Positions 27,433 through 41,300 of a stretch of 64,000 bases of DNA are shown here, one piece after another. How positions within the stretch are numbered: the stretch's first letter is position 1; each line of letters begins with the position of its first letter. Both the position numbers and the translations under genes were made by a program. Source of the DNA: Motacilla alba alba (lineage: Eukaryota > Chordata > Aves > Passeriformes > Motacillidae); the NCBI RefSeq assembly GCF_015832195.1, contig NC_052017.1, positions 68,325,801 through 68,389,800 on the forward strand. The letters run 5' to 3'. The notes under the pieces are model-generated. The model made no database searches, was not told the DNA's origin, and saw only the letters and a list, made by a program, of their open reading frames with translations.

Positions 27433-30400
27433 TTAAATAACTAGTATTTATGCCAGACTTCTTGAGTCAGGGTAAGTGCCAGTATGTGGCTTGCAAACAA
27501 TTTGTTTCCTATAAGTCTGTATTTATGTTAATAAATGCTCTTGTTATAAGGTTGCTGATTTACTTAATTGTATTAGCAAGTACACTTTGGCTGTCTGTGT
27601 ATCTGTCCTGCTATGGGTTGGGGTGGTTTTCTCCAAAACCTGATGTGCCTTTTGTTGGATGTTGTCATCTTCTGTGACCTTCTGGCTCTTGTACTGCACT
27701 GGATAAGTAACACTGATCCATGAGAGTGTTGAGCCTCTCATTAAAAACATTCAAAAGGGATATTTTATTTCTGATTTCTATGCCAAAAAGCAATGTTCAT
27801 TGGTGGACCTGCATCCTGTGCAGGTTACTACTAATTGCAAACATTTTACTTGATCCTCTCCCTTACATTTTAAGGCAAGATGGGACTTAGTTGAAAGTTG
27901 CTAAGTAGGGAAAACTCTGTCCTGTGTTTAGAGGAAGTATATGTTAAAGGTGTCAGAATTATGGCTGTGTATATGCATGCTCACTCTGAATTTTTCCAAG
28001 GATTACATTTTGGAAGTCTTTGTAAGTTAAGTCTGCAGCATGTGACTTTCCCAGCTAAACAGCTTATAAAATCCTTCAATGTCTCAAAAGAAGTGAAGAA
28101 AAGAGAAAAAAAACAAACAAAAAATTCTTATTTTTGCACATATTTTTTACAGGCTGTGCAAGTGTACCTCTTTCATTTCTCAGCTGGGTAAGGCTGTATG
28201 AAATTAGCCATCAGTAATAAGTCTGGAGGATGAATGGGAAAAGGTATAACCACCAGTGGGTATTAATGTAATATAGTAATTAATTGGAAATGCACTCTAA
28301 CTCTGCTGTCACTGAAAGAGTCTTACATACTTTACAATATTTTCTTTTCTTTTAGAGTTGATCTGCATTTCCCTGGGTTGGTCACCATACATCAATGTTT
28401 CCCTTGGGAGATCTCACATATTTCTAGCTGGGCTTCTCTCCTTTAGAATTATACCTCCCTGATAATGCACAAATTGCATTCATGGCATAGAAAGGGTGGC
28501 AAGAGCACCAGTGTTGCAGTAAGACAGGCTTCTGAGTTTCCATAATCCTTTTTGAAACAAAGGACTTGTGGTTTTGATACCAAGAAGGCATACTGAGTCC
28601 CTCACCTTTGTCCAATCCATAAAATGCTGGACTGAGCAGCATTTAGGATTCTGTTACCAAATCTCCTACCATACATCTCCTACCATATGATTATGCAAGT
28701 TATTTCAGTCTGGTTTGCTTCATTTCCCAGTAAAATGGGGAAGCAGCTACAACTTTCCCTGGTACAGCTTTGCGATGCCCCTGCATGAAAAGCACTGCAT
28801 CAATGTTGGTTGTGTATTGTCAAATGAGGCACCTGCCCTCCATCTCAGGGGTGGTAAAATATGTTTGTAACAGAGAGATCCTGAGGCAGGGCAAGGAGCT
28901 GTGGAGGTCTCAACACCTTCATCCCACCCACAAATGAAGGTGTGCAGGGTGATGGTTGGATGCAGATGGGAGAAAATTTGAGATCTTACTCCCCCAGGAA
29001 CCGTTTGCTGTATTTCAACATGAACAATAAAGTGCAGCTGTCTTAATTTCTAAATGAGAAAAAAAAATGGAGTGAAGAGAAAGAGGCCCAGAGCAATTCT
29101 GGTTGTGACTGTCCTAGGTGAAATTAATCCCTCTGGTACATTGGTTGGACATAAAATCACAGGTAAAAATTAAATGTTTGGGGTATGTAATATGCTTGTG
29201 ATTTCAAGAATGATGGGGGGAGCAGGCAGGCAAGGAGGAATAACACATGGCAAAAAATTAAAACATTGGAATAGCTAAGGATAACGTGGTTAGAGCTCCT
29301 GAGGCATGTGCTGATACCTTCCATGTACTCCAGGAAAATGTCTGCAAGCTGAAAAAAAAAAAAAAGGGATTCTCCACAGTACTTTGGGTATATGGCTATG
29401 GTGATAGAAAAAAAAAAAAGTGTTGTCCTGATTTTCTTCTTCTGGAAAGAAAGTGCATATGGTGAATACATCTAAAAAAGGCTGTTCTGGCAGATGAGAA
29501 CTGGAGGAAGAACAAAATCAGTGTCTCCCTGGCCAAGCTGCTGCTGCTACTTTTGGACTGCTTCGTGGAAGACATGAATTTGATTAATTTCCAAAGACAG
29601 CTTGGAAACTCCAGGCAGCAGAGGAAGGGACTCCCCCTTGACTTAGCTGTTTTTCTTTTGAGTGCATTGCATTCTGTGAGATGCCGTCAGTGCCACCTCT
29701 CAGGTAATTTCTGAAGGAAGGTCAGTGTGTGGGGACTCAGACTGAGTGATCAGGGAGCCTCGGTGGCTGGAAACACATTGAACTTCTTGCAGGGTTGGGG
29801 AACTTGCAGTGCTTGCTGTGGGCACCCCAGTTTAAAAAAAAAAATCCTTAAATTTCCAGCTGGAGTAGATGCAAACTATGTATTGGAGAAGCCCCTGTCT
29901 CTCTACTGATGGCCAGTCTCCTTGTCCACTCCAGGGCTGCCTCGAGCACTAAGCTGGGTAATTAGGATCCTATTAGTCCCTCCAGGATTTCCTTCCTCCC
30001 TTCAAGACTGAATGGAGGTGGTTGCTGGATTCTGTGATGATCACTTGTTTAAGAAAGCCTAACAGTTTAATCCACTTTTAATTACGGGAATGTATATTAG
30101 GGTGATTAGAAACTAATAGATTATTTACCTAGCTGAAAATAACATGTGTGGGGACCAGGCTGTGGAAATACCAGAGGTAAGAGTAGGGAGAGCATGGTTT
30201 GGTGAGTGCTCTGAGTGTGATTTGCTAGCTCTGATGGGAAACAATAAAGGGGAGGAAGAGACAGTAATCGGTGAATCAATCCGCACAGCTCATTTAAAAA
30301 TACCTCCTTTCTTGTGGCTTTGGTTACAAGAATGCTTTGTGGGCTGTAGAAGAAAGGCATTAGTAGCTGTTTTAAACCAGCCATATTCTAATTTAATATT

Positions 30401-32099
30401 TCATGAAGTATTGTGAACCTCTGAGCAAGAGAATTTCCACCTGTGTGCTTGCTGGGAGAGGGAGGGCAGATGGGCAGTGGATATTTTAAACAAGAGGTTG
30501 CAATTACAGCAAGAAGGAGCCTTCTGTAAGTAGTGCTAGGCTGCAGCTGGGTACTTTTTTTGAGAAGGGATGGAATGACACACTATGGAATGACACAACC
30601 CCATTTCAATAGAAGATGCCAAGAGGATGCCTGAAGGAAATACTCAACAATGGAGTTGTGTGAAATGGCTGCATTCTCCTGGGAGATGGTAATAAATAGG
30701 GTCGTGTCTCCATCACCTTGAGTGAAACCTGCACAGAGAGGAGGGCTGCCAGCTGTGCATGCCAGCTGAGACACAGCATGCCCTGGCTTCCCAGAGGGCT
30801 GATGAGCTGGGACAGGCCCACGCCGCGGCTTACTGGCAAACTGCATGAGCCATACCCTAGGGAGCTGGGAGCTGATTGTGCACTGGTTCAGTCTGGGAGA
30901 GGATTAGCCTGACCACCTGCAGGGGAAGCTTTAAACATTTGAGTGCAACCCTAAGATAAGCCTTTAATGCACATTTTCAGAAGTCAATGATGCTTTTGGC
31001 AGTTTTGCTTTTTGGCCATCCTTCAAAGCAGGGTGATCAATATTTGTGGTCTGTCGCATGTTGCTGCAGCTTCATGGAACAGCAGCTTCACGTTTCAGGG
31101 ATGACTTTAGCCAGGCCCTGCAGGTACACAGTCATTCCTGGAGCGGAGTCATGGCAGTCACAAAAAGGAAGACCTCTGCTGTGATAAATGTTCCTTTCCA
31201 CCTGTCAGTAATATCTAGATGTGGGAAGAGATTCTAAAGATCTTCTCTAGAAAGGCATTATTTATTTATTTAGACAAGACTACTGACAGAGTATAGCCCA
31301 AAGTTAGGGTTTCAAAAGATCTTCCAGCAAGGTGATGTATCCTGACATCTGATAGCAGGAACAATGAACGAGAGATTAGTTTGAGTTATGCAGGTATCTA
31401 CTGGATCATCTTTAAACATAACACGTAACATTTAGTAGAATAGAAAAGCTCGTAGTCATTGTAGGACTTTGGGCTGTCATCAAATTTCTCTTTCCTACAG
31501 TCTTCTAGAGCTTTGCATCAGTGACTCTCAGTTTCTGTCACTGTAGGTGTGTTGGGCAGCCATGGTGCACACTTGTTAAGCCCCTGAAGTGAACAGTCGT
31601 AACAGACAGGCTGATCTTAAGGGGGTTTATAGTGCTCTAGCTTAGTGAAGGTAAGGAGAAAAGCAAAATGACATTTTTAGAGGAAAGCCAAGTCAGGCTC
31701 TGATTTTGGTCTGTTGGTTTCCTGCTGCTTTATTACAAGGGAAAAACTACAAGCAAATAGTGGCACTTGTGGGAGCTGGAAGGAAAAATTGGAGGAACTT
31801 CCAGGAACTGTGTAAGTTTCCTGAGAAAGACACATGAGGTAGAGTAAAGGTTTTGTTCTGGAATTAATGAGAGGGCAGAAAAGATGGCTAATATTGTATG
31901 TAATCAGAAAGGTGAAAGGAAAAGGACACTTACTCGGAGAATTACATTGACTATTTTATCTCAATGTACCAAAAAGTCCCCCAGAACCCAATAATGAAAA
32001 CATGACCAAACTGATGGTTTTAGTCCAGAGTGAATACACAAACTAGCTGCCAGTGAGCTGCACTTGACAGGCCAATGGTTAGAGCACCATTCCAATATT

Positions 32100-32771
32100 G
32101 TGGAACAGGAATATGAGGAAGGAGCATGAATGCATTGGTAGAGAAAATTGGGCCCAATGCTGTTCAATATCCTCATCAGTGATCTGAATGATGAGATCAA
32201 GGATACCCTGATGAAATTTGGTGATGATACCAAACTGAGAGAGGATGTGGATACTGGAAGGGAGAGCCACCCTGCTGGATAGATTGAAAGAACAAGTGAA
32301 CAAGAACCTTATGAAGGACAAGTGTAATATCTTGTATCTCGGAAAACATAATCCAAGACTGTATCACAGATTGAGATCTACCCCGACCCAGGGTTGGTCT
32401 TGGTGGACAAACAGCTTGAGAAAAGAAGGCTCAGAGAGGACTTTAAAATCATGTCCCAGTATTTATAGGGTGGCTACAAGGAAGATGGAGACCCCCTTTT
32501 AAGAGGAGTCATGTGGAAAATATGAGGGGTAATGGGTATAGGTTACTCTTGGGGAGATTACTACTGGTCACAAGAGGGAAATGTTTCCCAATGAGAAGAA
32601 TCAAGCATTGGAATAATCTCCCCGGCCAAGTGGTGGATTCCCCAACACTGGATGCTTTCAAGAATCAGCTGGACAGGGTGCTGGGCCATCTTCTCTAGAC
32701 CATGCTTTTGCCAAGAAAGGTTGTACCAGATGAGACTTGAGGTCCCTTCCAGACTGGTACTCTGTGATTCC
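32100..32771 (+). mobile_element. CR1 LINE fragment with remnant reverse transcriptase, + orientation
   Basis: Around 32140-32240 the sequence reads like the end of the CR1 ORF2 reverse transcriptase (PMLFNILISDLND, then LMKFGDDTKL). FGDD stands where active copies have FADD. Downstream are the CR1 3' region phrases gaagaatcaagcattggaat and aagtggtggattccccaac, and the element ends near ctctgtgattcc. The frame is broken by stops and deletions, so this is a dead copy. The left boundary is uncertain and could extend to about 31960. Confidence 0.82.
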
Positions 32772-34051
32772 AGGGTAAGATTTAGTACTTAGAGGCTTAG
32801 GCTACATGAGCCCATGCTGACTTCTGATGTTCTGAGCAGATCCACTTGGTACTGATATTTTTTATTTTAAACTCCTGCCCATGTAGAGAGGTGAAAGAAA
32901 CCAACAACCTCTTCTCCCTTAAGCTCTGAGGAGCTTCATGGAAGTGCACTGAGGTGAACAGTTTTTCTCAGTTCTGCAGGTATAACATCAGATCCTTTGC
33001 TTGTGCTGTTTAGTGGCACCAACAACTGTCCTCACCCCAAGGCACTGGAGGCATCTGTGACCTTCTTTGAATGGCTTCTCTGCTCTGAAAATGTGAGTTA
33101 GTATTTTGAAGTGTAAATTTATAGACTGAGAGTTGCTAAAAGAATCCTATTTGATCTTCTGGCGAGTGTCAAAATTATGAGAACTTGATTCCGGGGGACC
33201 TTTGAGGGAAGAGGAAAGAATTGGTCCCAAGCAGAGCCCTTTTAATATGGATTTCCAAATGAGCCTTGGGCAGCAATAATGATGTTCTTGAGTTCCCTGT
33301 CAAACACTTTTTTTTCCCTAATGAGGACAGCCTGTCCTGCTGCTTCTCCAGTACTATATTATATGTTCCTCATTTGCCTTATGAAAAATAAACACCAGTC
33401 TTGGAGCTTTCCCAGAATCTACATGACAGGACTTTATCTGACTGCCTGATGTGGAAGCACACACCTATCCCTGGCATGGGGTGACTGGACTACCTAGGCA
33501 TTGGTCTCTGTTGTACATTGCACATTAAATGGATATCGGTCTAGGCTGGAGTTCAGATGGATTGGGAACAACATCACTGAAGCTGTGTCCTGGGACTGCT
33601 GTCAGTCATATGGTGCTGTCAGTGCTGTGCTGACTTGGAAGTAACTGTGGCAGTAAAGTCCTTGCCCCAGAGATGCCTCAGAAACCAAATACATCTGCCA
33701 TTTTATGTGGAGCATTTACTGTTACTCAAGAAGCTTTACTGTGTCAGCAGGGAATTTTATTTGCATCCCCTTAAATGCTGCTCTGTCTGTCCTTTTAAAA
33801 AAGTCTTTTTAAAAGTCATTGCCTTGCAGCTGTGGAGGGAAACCTCATAATTCACAGCTACTGGGACAGTGTAGCAGCAGGCAGCCCCTTGCACTGGCAG
33901 CACTGGGACTGTCTGTCCCTGTGCAATGGGCAGCTCGTGGCCTGGACACTTTGTTCCCAGTCAACAAAGAGGGGGAACTTCTCCCCAGTTCAGTGACAGG
34001 AGGAGTAGCAGTTTAAGGCCACCAAATGGTCATTAATTTATTTATTTTAAT

Positions 34052-34072
34052 CCCCCCCCCCCCCCCCCCCCC
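34052..34072. repeat. Poly(C) tract, 21 C
   Basis: There are twenty-one uninterrupted C residues after an AT-rich stretch. Such tracts are prone to length errors and can form i-motif or G-quadruplex structures. Confidence 0.95.
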
Positions 34073-37000
34073 GCCTTTCTAAAGGCAGCCAGCTGCAGTA
34101 CCAGTGTGGGGGAAAGACTCAAGTAGCAATAGAGAGATGTAACAGGATTTAAAGAAAAGGGTTAGAAAAAACTTTAAAACAATGTAGCACACTTGACAAT
34201 ATGCTTCTTACAGCAGCCAGTGACTTGTGTCCGGGACAGCAAGAGCTGGGGAGCACTGCAAGGGGATTTTGAAGGCCTTTGTAAGGCTGGCAGGTCTCAA
34301 TATCCAGGGGTGACCTGTCCCATGATGGGCCTGAGGTGCTGCAATAAAAGCAGCGACAAGGTGTTCATATCATCTTGCTGGGACCAGTAGCCCATGATGC
34401 CTTCCCACTCAGTCACAGCTGAAATTGCATTTGCCATAAACAAGCGTAACAGACAGCTGGGTTTTTTAAGGGGCAGTGTATTTAATGACCCAATCCACAG
34501 CAAAAGGGAAAGAAAAAAAAAGAATTATGTAACAAAATGAGTAATGCTGAGTGGGTGAGGGAATTTCTTGGTGTTTTCTAGCATGCAGCTACCTTCAGCA
34601 GAAGTGTGTGTGGCTAAGCTTTCATCACTGACAATGTGAAAAAAAAATATTTTGCTTCAAAAGGGAAGCATTCCCCCATGCTAGTAAGTCACCCTTCAGA
34701 GCATCCTTCCTGTTCATGCTAACCATGAGTAGCCATGCATGCAAAGATCTCTTCTTTTTCACCTCTAAAAGAGAGCAACTTGGTACAAAAGTCAATGAAA
34801 GAGGCCATCCAGGCAGCATCAGCTGTCAACAGTCACTGCAGCTGTTCAGTCCTCAGAAGGCATCGTGGGCCTGCATCAACTGCCAGGCAAAGTTAAGAGA
34901 ATATTCTGAATTTTTCTGAGATAGAGTGAAATAAAGCCATGCAGGCAATGTGTCTAATAAGGGGAGTATTTCCCATGCCACTGGAAGTAAAGCAGCAGTT
35001 CACTGACATTGAGAACTTCCCCCTCTACCTTTGCAAATCTGCCCTTGGTGATCCCAGGTGCTGTTCCACCGATTTGTTGTGGATACAGCGCTACACTTGC
35101 CATGGCCCTTCCCTTTCCAGTGATACCAAAAGCTGCTGTGATCTGGGGTGGAACAAGGAGGGAGGAGATGTAATAGTGTATCCTTACTCTAATTTCACAT
35201 ATTTGTTGTTCTGGGAGACATTTCCAAAAGCAGCCAAATCTCTTATTCCGAAGTGTCCACTGTGTCACAATGCTGTGGAGTTTCCTCCTGTCTTCTGACA
35301 ACATTTCAGCTCTTATGAATTTCCCCTCACGTTTAGTGGGTTTATCCTGCATCACCCAGGATGAGAAAAAGCTGCCAAAGCTGCTTTAGGCTGAAAGATG
35401 CTGACATCCCAGGAGAGAGGGGTTACTTCAAGCTTGTCAAGCACTCTCCATGCTCTCATTCCCTTTCATTTATGGAGGTACCTGACAAGGAGGACTGTAA
35501 CACAAACGTCCCACTTGACACAGGACTGCAGAAGGATGAATTTCCCCCTGCAGGATCTTGCATTAAAGCCCCTGCCCAGGAGAGCTGGCCAGTGGAGGGC
35601 TTTGTGGGGCCTGCTGATCCAAGGGCTAGAGCTGAAACCACTGAGCATCCAGTGGTTCATCTGGTATTGTGCTGTAAAGTGATTTCTGGTTGGATTTGCT
35701 GTTACATGTTTTTGAAAACTTTTAGAACGCCTTCCCCAGTTTATGTATGTGCTAGACTGATCACTGATAGCAGGAGAAATTCTGACTTGCTGCCACCCGT
35801 TCTCGCCCTCCACCAAAATCCTTGTTTACAAAGTCCTGTTTCCTTTTAAATCATTCTCCTGCACATCTAATAGGGCCGACCTGCTTCTTTTCAAAGTGAA
35901 ATACCACTGCACATTCATTTAGGGCTTGATTGCTCATTCCCTGTAGATCACAGCCAAACTCACATTGCGCCGCTGTGAATGATGAGCCAGGTCTGCCCTC
36001 AACAGAAAATGAAGGCATGATATTTTTGTTGCTGCCTAAAGAAGAGCAATAGCTAAATGGGTTTTTCTTTTTCTTTAAATACTTTAGGTTATAGCTCTCC
36101 TTGCTCAGTAAGTATTTTTCCTTTGGGGCTCTGGGTTCCTCTTTTGTCTATCAGAAAGAAGAATGTAACAAACTGTTAGACCATCACCACCTCCTTCTCA
36201 CAACGATCTGCATGTCATCACCATCTGTTCAGTAAATCAGGGCTGGGGATTTACCCCTCGCTAATCAAGACAGGATGAAACCGAATTATGCTTGAAATGG
36301 TGAAGCTCCTTCCACAGTGTCGTTTCTGCCCCAAGTGTGCCACAGGCAATCCTCCCAGTTTCCTCAAAGCAGGGAAATCCTAGTGGCACCCACATCGATG
36401 ACTTTTGGGGAACTTCTGAAAGCTCCTTTCCACCTGAGTTCCTTTCTCTATAATTTTAATTCCGGCTTTGGACTGCTTTTCAGAAAGATGCTCCAGTTCA
36501 AAAGGACAGAAACTCCAGGTAGTTTTAAATTTAATGGACAATTGTAGTAGGCAGCAGAAGCAGGATGGATGACACATATACAGTATATATCTTGTGGGTT
36601 TTTTAATATTCAGTGCTTAGTTTTTAATGAGTTTTCTTGCTGTGCCACCCTAATCCCTCCCCTCTCCAAGTAATTTTCTTTTTTAACAGGGCTCCTTGCA
36701 GCTCACTTCCTTGGAAGTGGAACCTCAGCCCCAAAGTATACAAAACCAAGCTGATCTTTTGAACCCAGAAAATTATGTGGGTTTGAACTCAGACAAAAAG
36801 GAACCCAAGCACATTGCTTACATTTGCTGGTATGAAAGCTGGCAACAGTTGGTTGAGGTATTTAAAGTGGTTGTATATGCAGCCTTCCTCCCCCAGGGCA
36901 TGGGGCTCTCACAGCGTCCCAGGGTGTCCAGCACTTGGAGTGTCATCCAGCCACAGACTTGACAAGCTCGGAATGTGCCAGGAATCAAACAATGTGTCAG

Positions 37001-37802
37001 CCACACAGTGCTCAGTGCTCCCCAATTCCCTGGAAACTCCTTCCTTGTTGGAGGAATGTATTTAAGACAGTGAGCAAGATGCACAGGTGGCAGCACCCCT
37101 GTCACCAGCTCTCTATATGTCCCACAACAATCAGCCTGTCCCTCTCCTTGTGTGTCCCACAGTTTGGAAATGGACTCCAAACATGGAATGTTTCCAAGGC
37201 AGGAATTCAGTCTTTATCTTGTTATTTGCTGTAATAAATCACATTTAGATCAGCTACCACCTCTGGAGCAGTCCCACTTCTCCACTATGGTGAGAATCCA
37301 TCCCTAGTCTGGCCTTACTTCTGCAATCAAATTGCAGTAAGTGCTTTTTTGTCAGTGCCCTTCATATTTGGGATGGCTTTGAGTGCAGTCTGTAAACTGC
37401 CTTTATGGGAAATACTCTGAGGACACAACATAGTTGAAGAAATTTGGTCAGATGGGCTGTTGGCCTGAAGCTCCTACCTGTCACCCCATCTTTTTATTGC
37501 AAATAAAGGAGGTTGGAAATGAAAAAAAAAGATAAATCCTATAATTTGGATTTGCCTCTTCCACTGGATGAAGGGTAGCACAGGTTCCCAGGTGACAGTG
37601 AGCTGGACCTGTTACTCCAGGGAATAGGGGACACATGGCCACGCTGTGCCTCACATCTCTGGCAGAGGATCATGATTCCCGTGCCTCCATGCCAGCAGTC
37701 CCAGGCAGTCCTTGGTAGCTGCCCTGCAGAGATGGAAGTCTCAGATTATCTGAGTTCAGGGAGAGGTTGCTCTCAACAGCTCCTGGCCTGCATTAGATGC
37801 TT

Positions 37803-37896
37803 TCCTTTTTTTTTTTTTTTGTTTTAATTTGAAAACACTTATTTTTTTTCTTTTCCTATAGTTTTCTTCTTCTTCTTCTTCTTTTTCCTTCTTTAG
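37803..37896. repeat. T-rich / (CTT)n polypyrimidine block
   Basis: A T run of about 16 bases at 37806-37820 is followed by a second T-rich tract and a (TTC)n run at 37864-37884. The + strand is overwhelmingly pyrimidine except for a short A-containing gap. Confidence 0.85.
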
Positions 37897-38269
37897 ATTC
37901 ATTACTGCTGCTTGCTGATGAAAGTAGCTGGAATACCAAAGGTTGAAATGCTTTGGGGAGGTGGGTAGATGGTTCAATCAGGAAGCAAGGAGCCTCTTTG
38001 CTTGAGCTTCCTTGAGGAGCAGGAAGTCCATAAAAATTTTGCTGCTGGTTTTCAGAGGTGAAAGTGTGAACCCATGGTTTCCAAGCTCTTGGCCTGACAT
38101 CTGGGCACTGGGGAAGGGCACCACACTACTTGTGTGCCACACTGGTTGGGTGTGCTTGCCAACTTTTTCTCCCCAAAGGAAAGCCACAGAATAGCATTTT
38201 AATGTGATGCTGATTTGCAGGTTTTTCTCTAAAAAATAGATTTTGCAGTTCATGTATTGTCTTATCTTG

Positions 38270-38350
38270 CAGTGGACTTGGCCAGTGCTAGGTTAACAGT
38301 TACTGATTTTAAAGGGCTTTTCCAACGTAACTGAATCCATGATTCTATAA
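38270..38350 (+). mobile_element. Short CR1 3'-tail fragment
   Basis: The segment ggacttggccagtgctaggt, then aaagggcttttccaacg and atgattctata, matches the last ~80 bp of avian CR1 in + orientation. It is a minimal 5'-truncated copy in the DUSP22-IRF4 intergenic region. Confidence 0.75.
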
Positions 38351-41300
38351 TGATTTAGGAATGAGGACAGGTGGTGAAGGGCTCTTTCAGTCCCATGCAC
38401 AGGCTGATGTACAGAGACATGAAAGCAGCCTAATGGGAATTGGTTTGAAATATTCTTGGCTATGAAGCAGAGGGGAAGTATCAGAAAAAAAAACAAAACA
38501 TCCACCAAATCCACCTAAAATAATGTCAACTGGGCTGTGAGACTCTTCTGTTTGAAAGACATAGCTATGCTTGCCAGTTTGCTTTGTTTCTAGTAGTTTA
38601 AAATGTCTCTGCAATAAGTATTATGGAAAATATATGACCGACTAATACTGTTTTAGGAGTCACTATTTTAAATGGAGGAACTGCAAATACCCTTCCAAAA
38701 CGAGAAGGCAGATCTTATGACAGAAATTGAAGTTGCTACAATAGAAGATGCAGAATAATAAGAAGATGCAGAAACAATAAAATTGTTGCTTTTGTTTGAG
38801 CCATGTTAGACTGCTTACAGAGCAGGTGCTTTGCTGGAATAAACCAAAGTAATCAGAAATCTGCCCCGAATTTCCACAGTGCCTCTGAATTCATTCAATT
38901 ACATCCACATACATATTTCTGATGTACGAATGATTTCTGAACTCAACCTCATGCCTCAGGGCTGTTGACTGAAGCGTGGTGTTGGGAGGCTTTAACAGTG
39001 CCCCTGTTTGGGTCTGAGTTGTGCCGCTGCTTTGGGCAGTGGAGGACATCATTCCACAGAGACTTGCAACCAGGGGTTGGCAAGGACTTCTGAGGGATGA
39101 AAACCCCACGGTAGAAACCTGTGCCACCAGCAACCTCCATCTTGGGGAACAGGTTTTGGGACACCTAAAGGTATAGACAGGTAGCTGCAGGCTTTCAAAA
39201 AATACTTTTAGGGGCTTAATGCACTCCCAAAAATGCTTTACCAATGTTATTTGTCAAAGGGCTTCAACCCAAGGTTTGCTTGGTTTCTGAAGAGCCCTGG
39301 TCAGGGTGTTCACTTGAGAGGAGAGCTGGGGAAGGAGCTCGCTTGCTGCCACGCTCCTGCTCACTGGTGGGTCTGCTCTGGGCTGCAGCCAGAGTGCAGA
39401 GGGCCAGACCTTTACTGAGCACCGGGAGCTGCCCCCATGAGCAAACTCCCAGCAGAGCCACGCGCAGATGGAATGCCAGGGCAGCCAGGGCAGAGGAGCG
39501 CCACGGAGTGGGTGCCCCTCACTCCCCTCTGCAGGTTCCTCTTCTGCACCGTGGAACTCCCCCGTGCTGATGCCCGAGGGGATTTCACGGTCTCTGGTGC
39601 AGAGAGAGCCCCTGAACAAGCCACAGTCCTCAAAAGGTCTCTGCTGCCAGACTTATTGTCCCAGGCATACAGGGGACAACAGGTCCCTGTTTGGCTTTAG
39701 GACTGAGTTCACCCAGTGGTATTTTAGGGAGACAGGAGAGCCTTTGTACTCAGAAAGGAAGGGAAATCTTCCTGAAGGAAAGGAGGAGTAAACTGCTGGG
39801 AGCAAGAGCATTTAATATGTGTCCTCCATGGCTCTGCACTGCCCCTTTCTGCAGGGACCCACTTCAGAGAGCCCTTGGCAGCTGCTTTGACATGACGTCT
39901 GTCTCTCTTTGCTTTTGTACCTTGTGTGCAATTCCCAGGTGAGTCAGTTGGGACTTCAGAGGGGTTTGGTGAAAGCAGAAGCCATCTTTTTGTGCACTGA
40001 GGGCTTGTTAGAGACTGTTGAAAAGAAACAGTCACTTTTCCTGGCATGCCTTTAGTCAGTGTGACCTTAAGAGTGTGAAAAACAGGGGGCCCGGCAGTGA
40101 CTGCCGTGGTTAAACAGCAGCAAGAGCATTTTCACAAGAGGACTTCAGTCATTAACTCAGAAAACTTCCATGAAGGCAGCAGGGCTTTTCACTAAGGTTT
40201 GAAGAGTCAGGCACTCGCAGTGGTGTGGAAAACACCAGAAATGGATGAACAGGCTGTGAGGTGCTGGAGTGTTCGTGTTACTAGCAAGGCTGGTTAGGGA
40301 GCAATAGTCTCTTAGGATATGCAAAAAGCACCCAGTGATGCAGCATTTAATGAAGACACCACAGCTGAGTTATTGGTCAGAGCTTTCTACTTTGCAGACC
40401 AAAATGGTGGTCCTACATATTTTTGCCATCCTAAATGGAAATGGGTGATGTCCAGAAACACTGAGTAATGAAGTCAGCAAAGCTAATGAGATTAGAATGT
40501 CTTACTCATGAGAAGACTGATTTGCAAAGGACGAGTGTGCATGTAGGGGTCTGGCTTTAATCATCTCCTCTAGCATTTAGGCAACTGGAGACAGTTTTCT
40601 AATAGAGTTCTAGTTGCACAAAGCAACCAACCACCCAGCCAGGTAATTTCCTACATAGGTACTCTCGGGGGATTTTATGAGTGACTTTATCTTCTCTTAA
40701 CATGCTACTTACCTACCTCTCCATCTATACATGGATTTCTTTGGACAAGAGCTACTATTTTTTAAAAAAATATTTTCCAGTGTTTGAGAAAGAAGGTTTT
40801 TATTTTTCTCATTAAGGGTTTGACCTAGTGCAGATCCAATCTGCATGTATCACCTTGGTCCCAGATTTGCTGGTTTAAAAACCACAAAAGAGAAGACATG
40901 AGAAGCGCTCCTTTTACAGTGATATATTTCAAGATGATTTTATACTTGGTGAAATTACATCTGGCACCCTGAGTACCACACAGTCTTAACCCTACAAACT
41001 GCAATTGGATTTCTAGGAAGTCTTTCAGATGCCTTTTGGTAAAGCTGTGGTTACTTGTCTTGATTTATGGTAGCGGTCACCTCCAATATCAAAGAGGTAT
41101 TCCAGTGTTCCAAAGGTGCCTTGGCTCATGGCTGAAAGGATTTCATACTGGCCCTGCCAATGCTTTTTTTTGGAGGATGGATGGTGTGTTACAAACCCAA
41201 TACCTGAAAACGCCTGCACTTCTCAATTCTCCCTCCGAACGCAGCGATAATTACATTTAAATTTCAGAAGATGGCGTTGAAGATTTGCAATTAATATCCT

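Noticed and set aside
32245..32698. Two plus-strand open frames of 85 and 61 codons
   Set aside because: They are remnants of the CR1 copy at 32100-32771, not genes.
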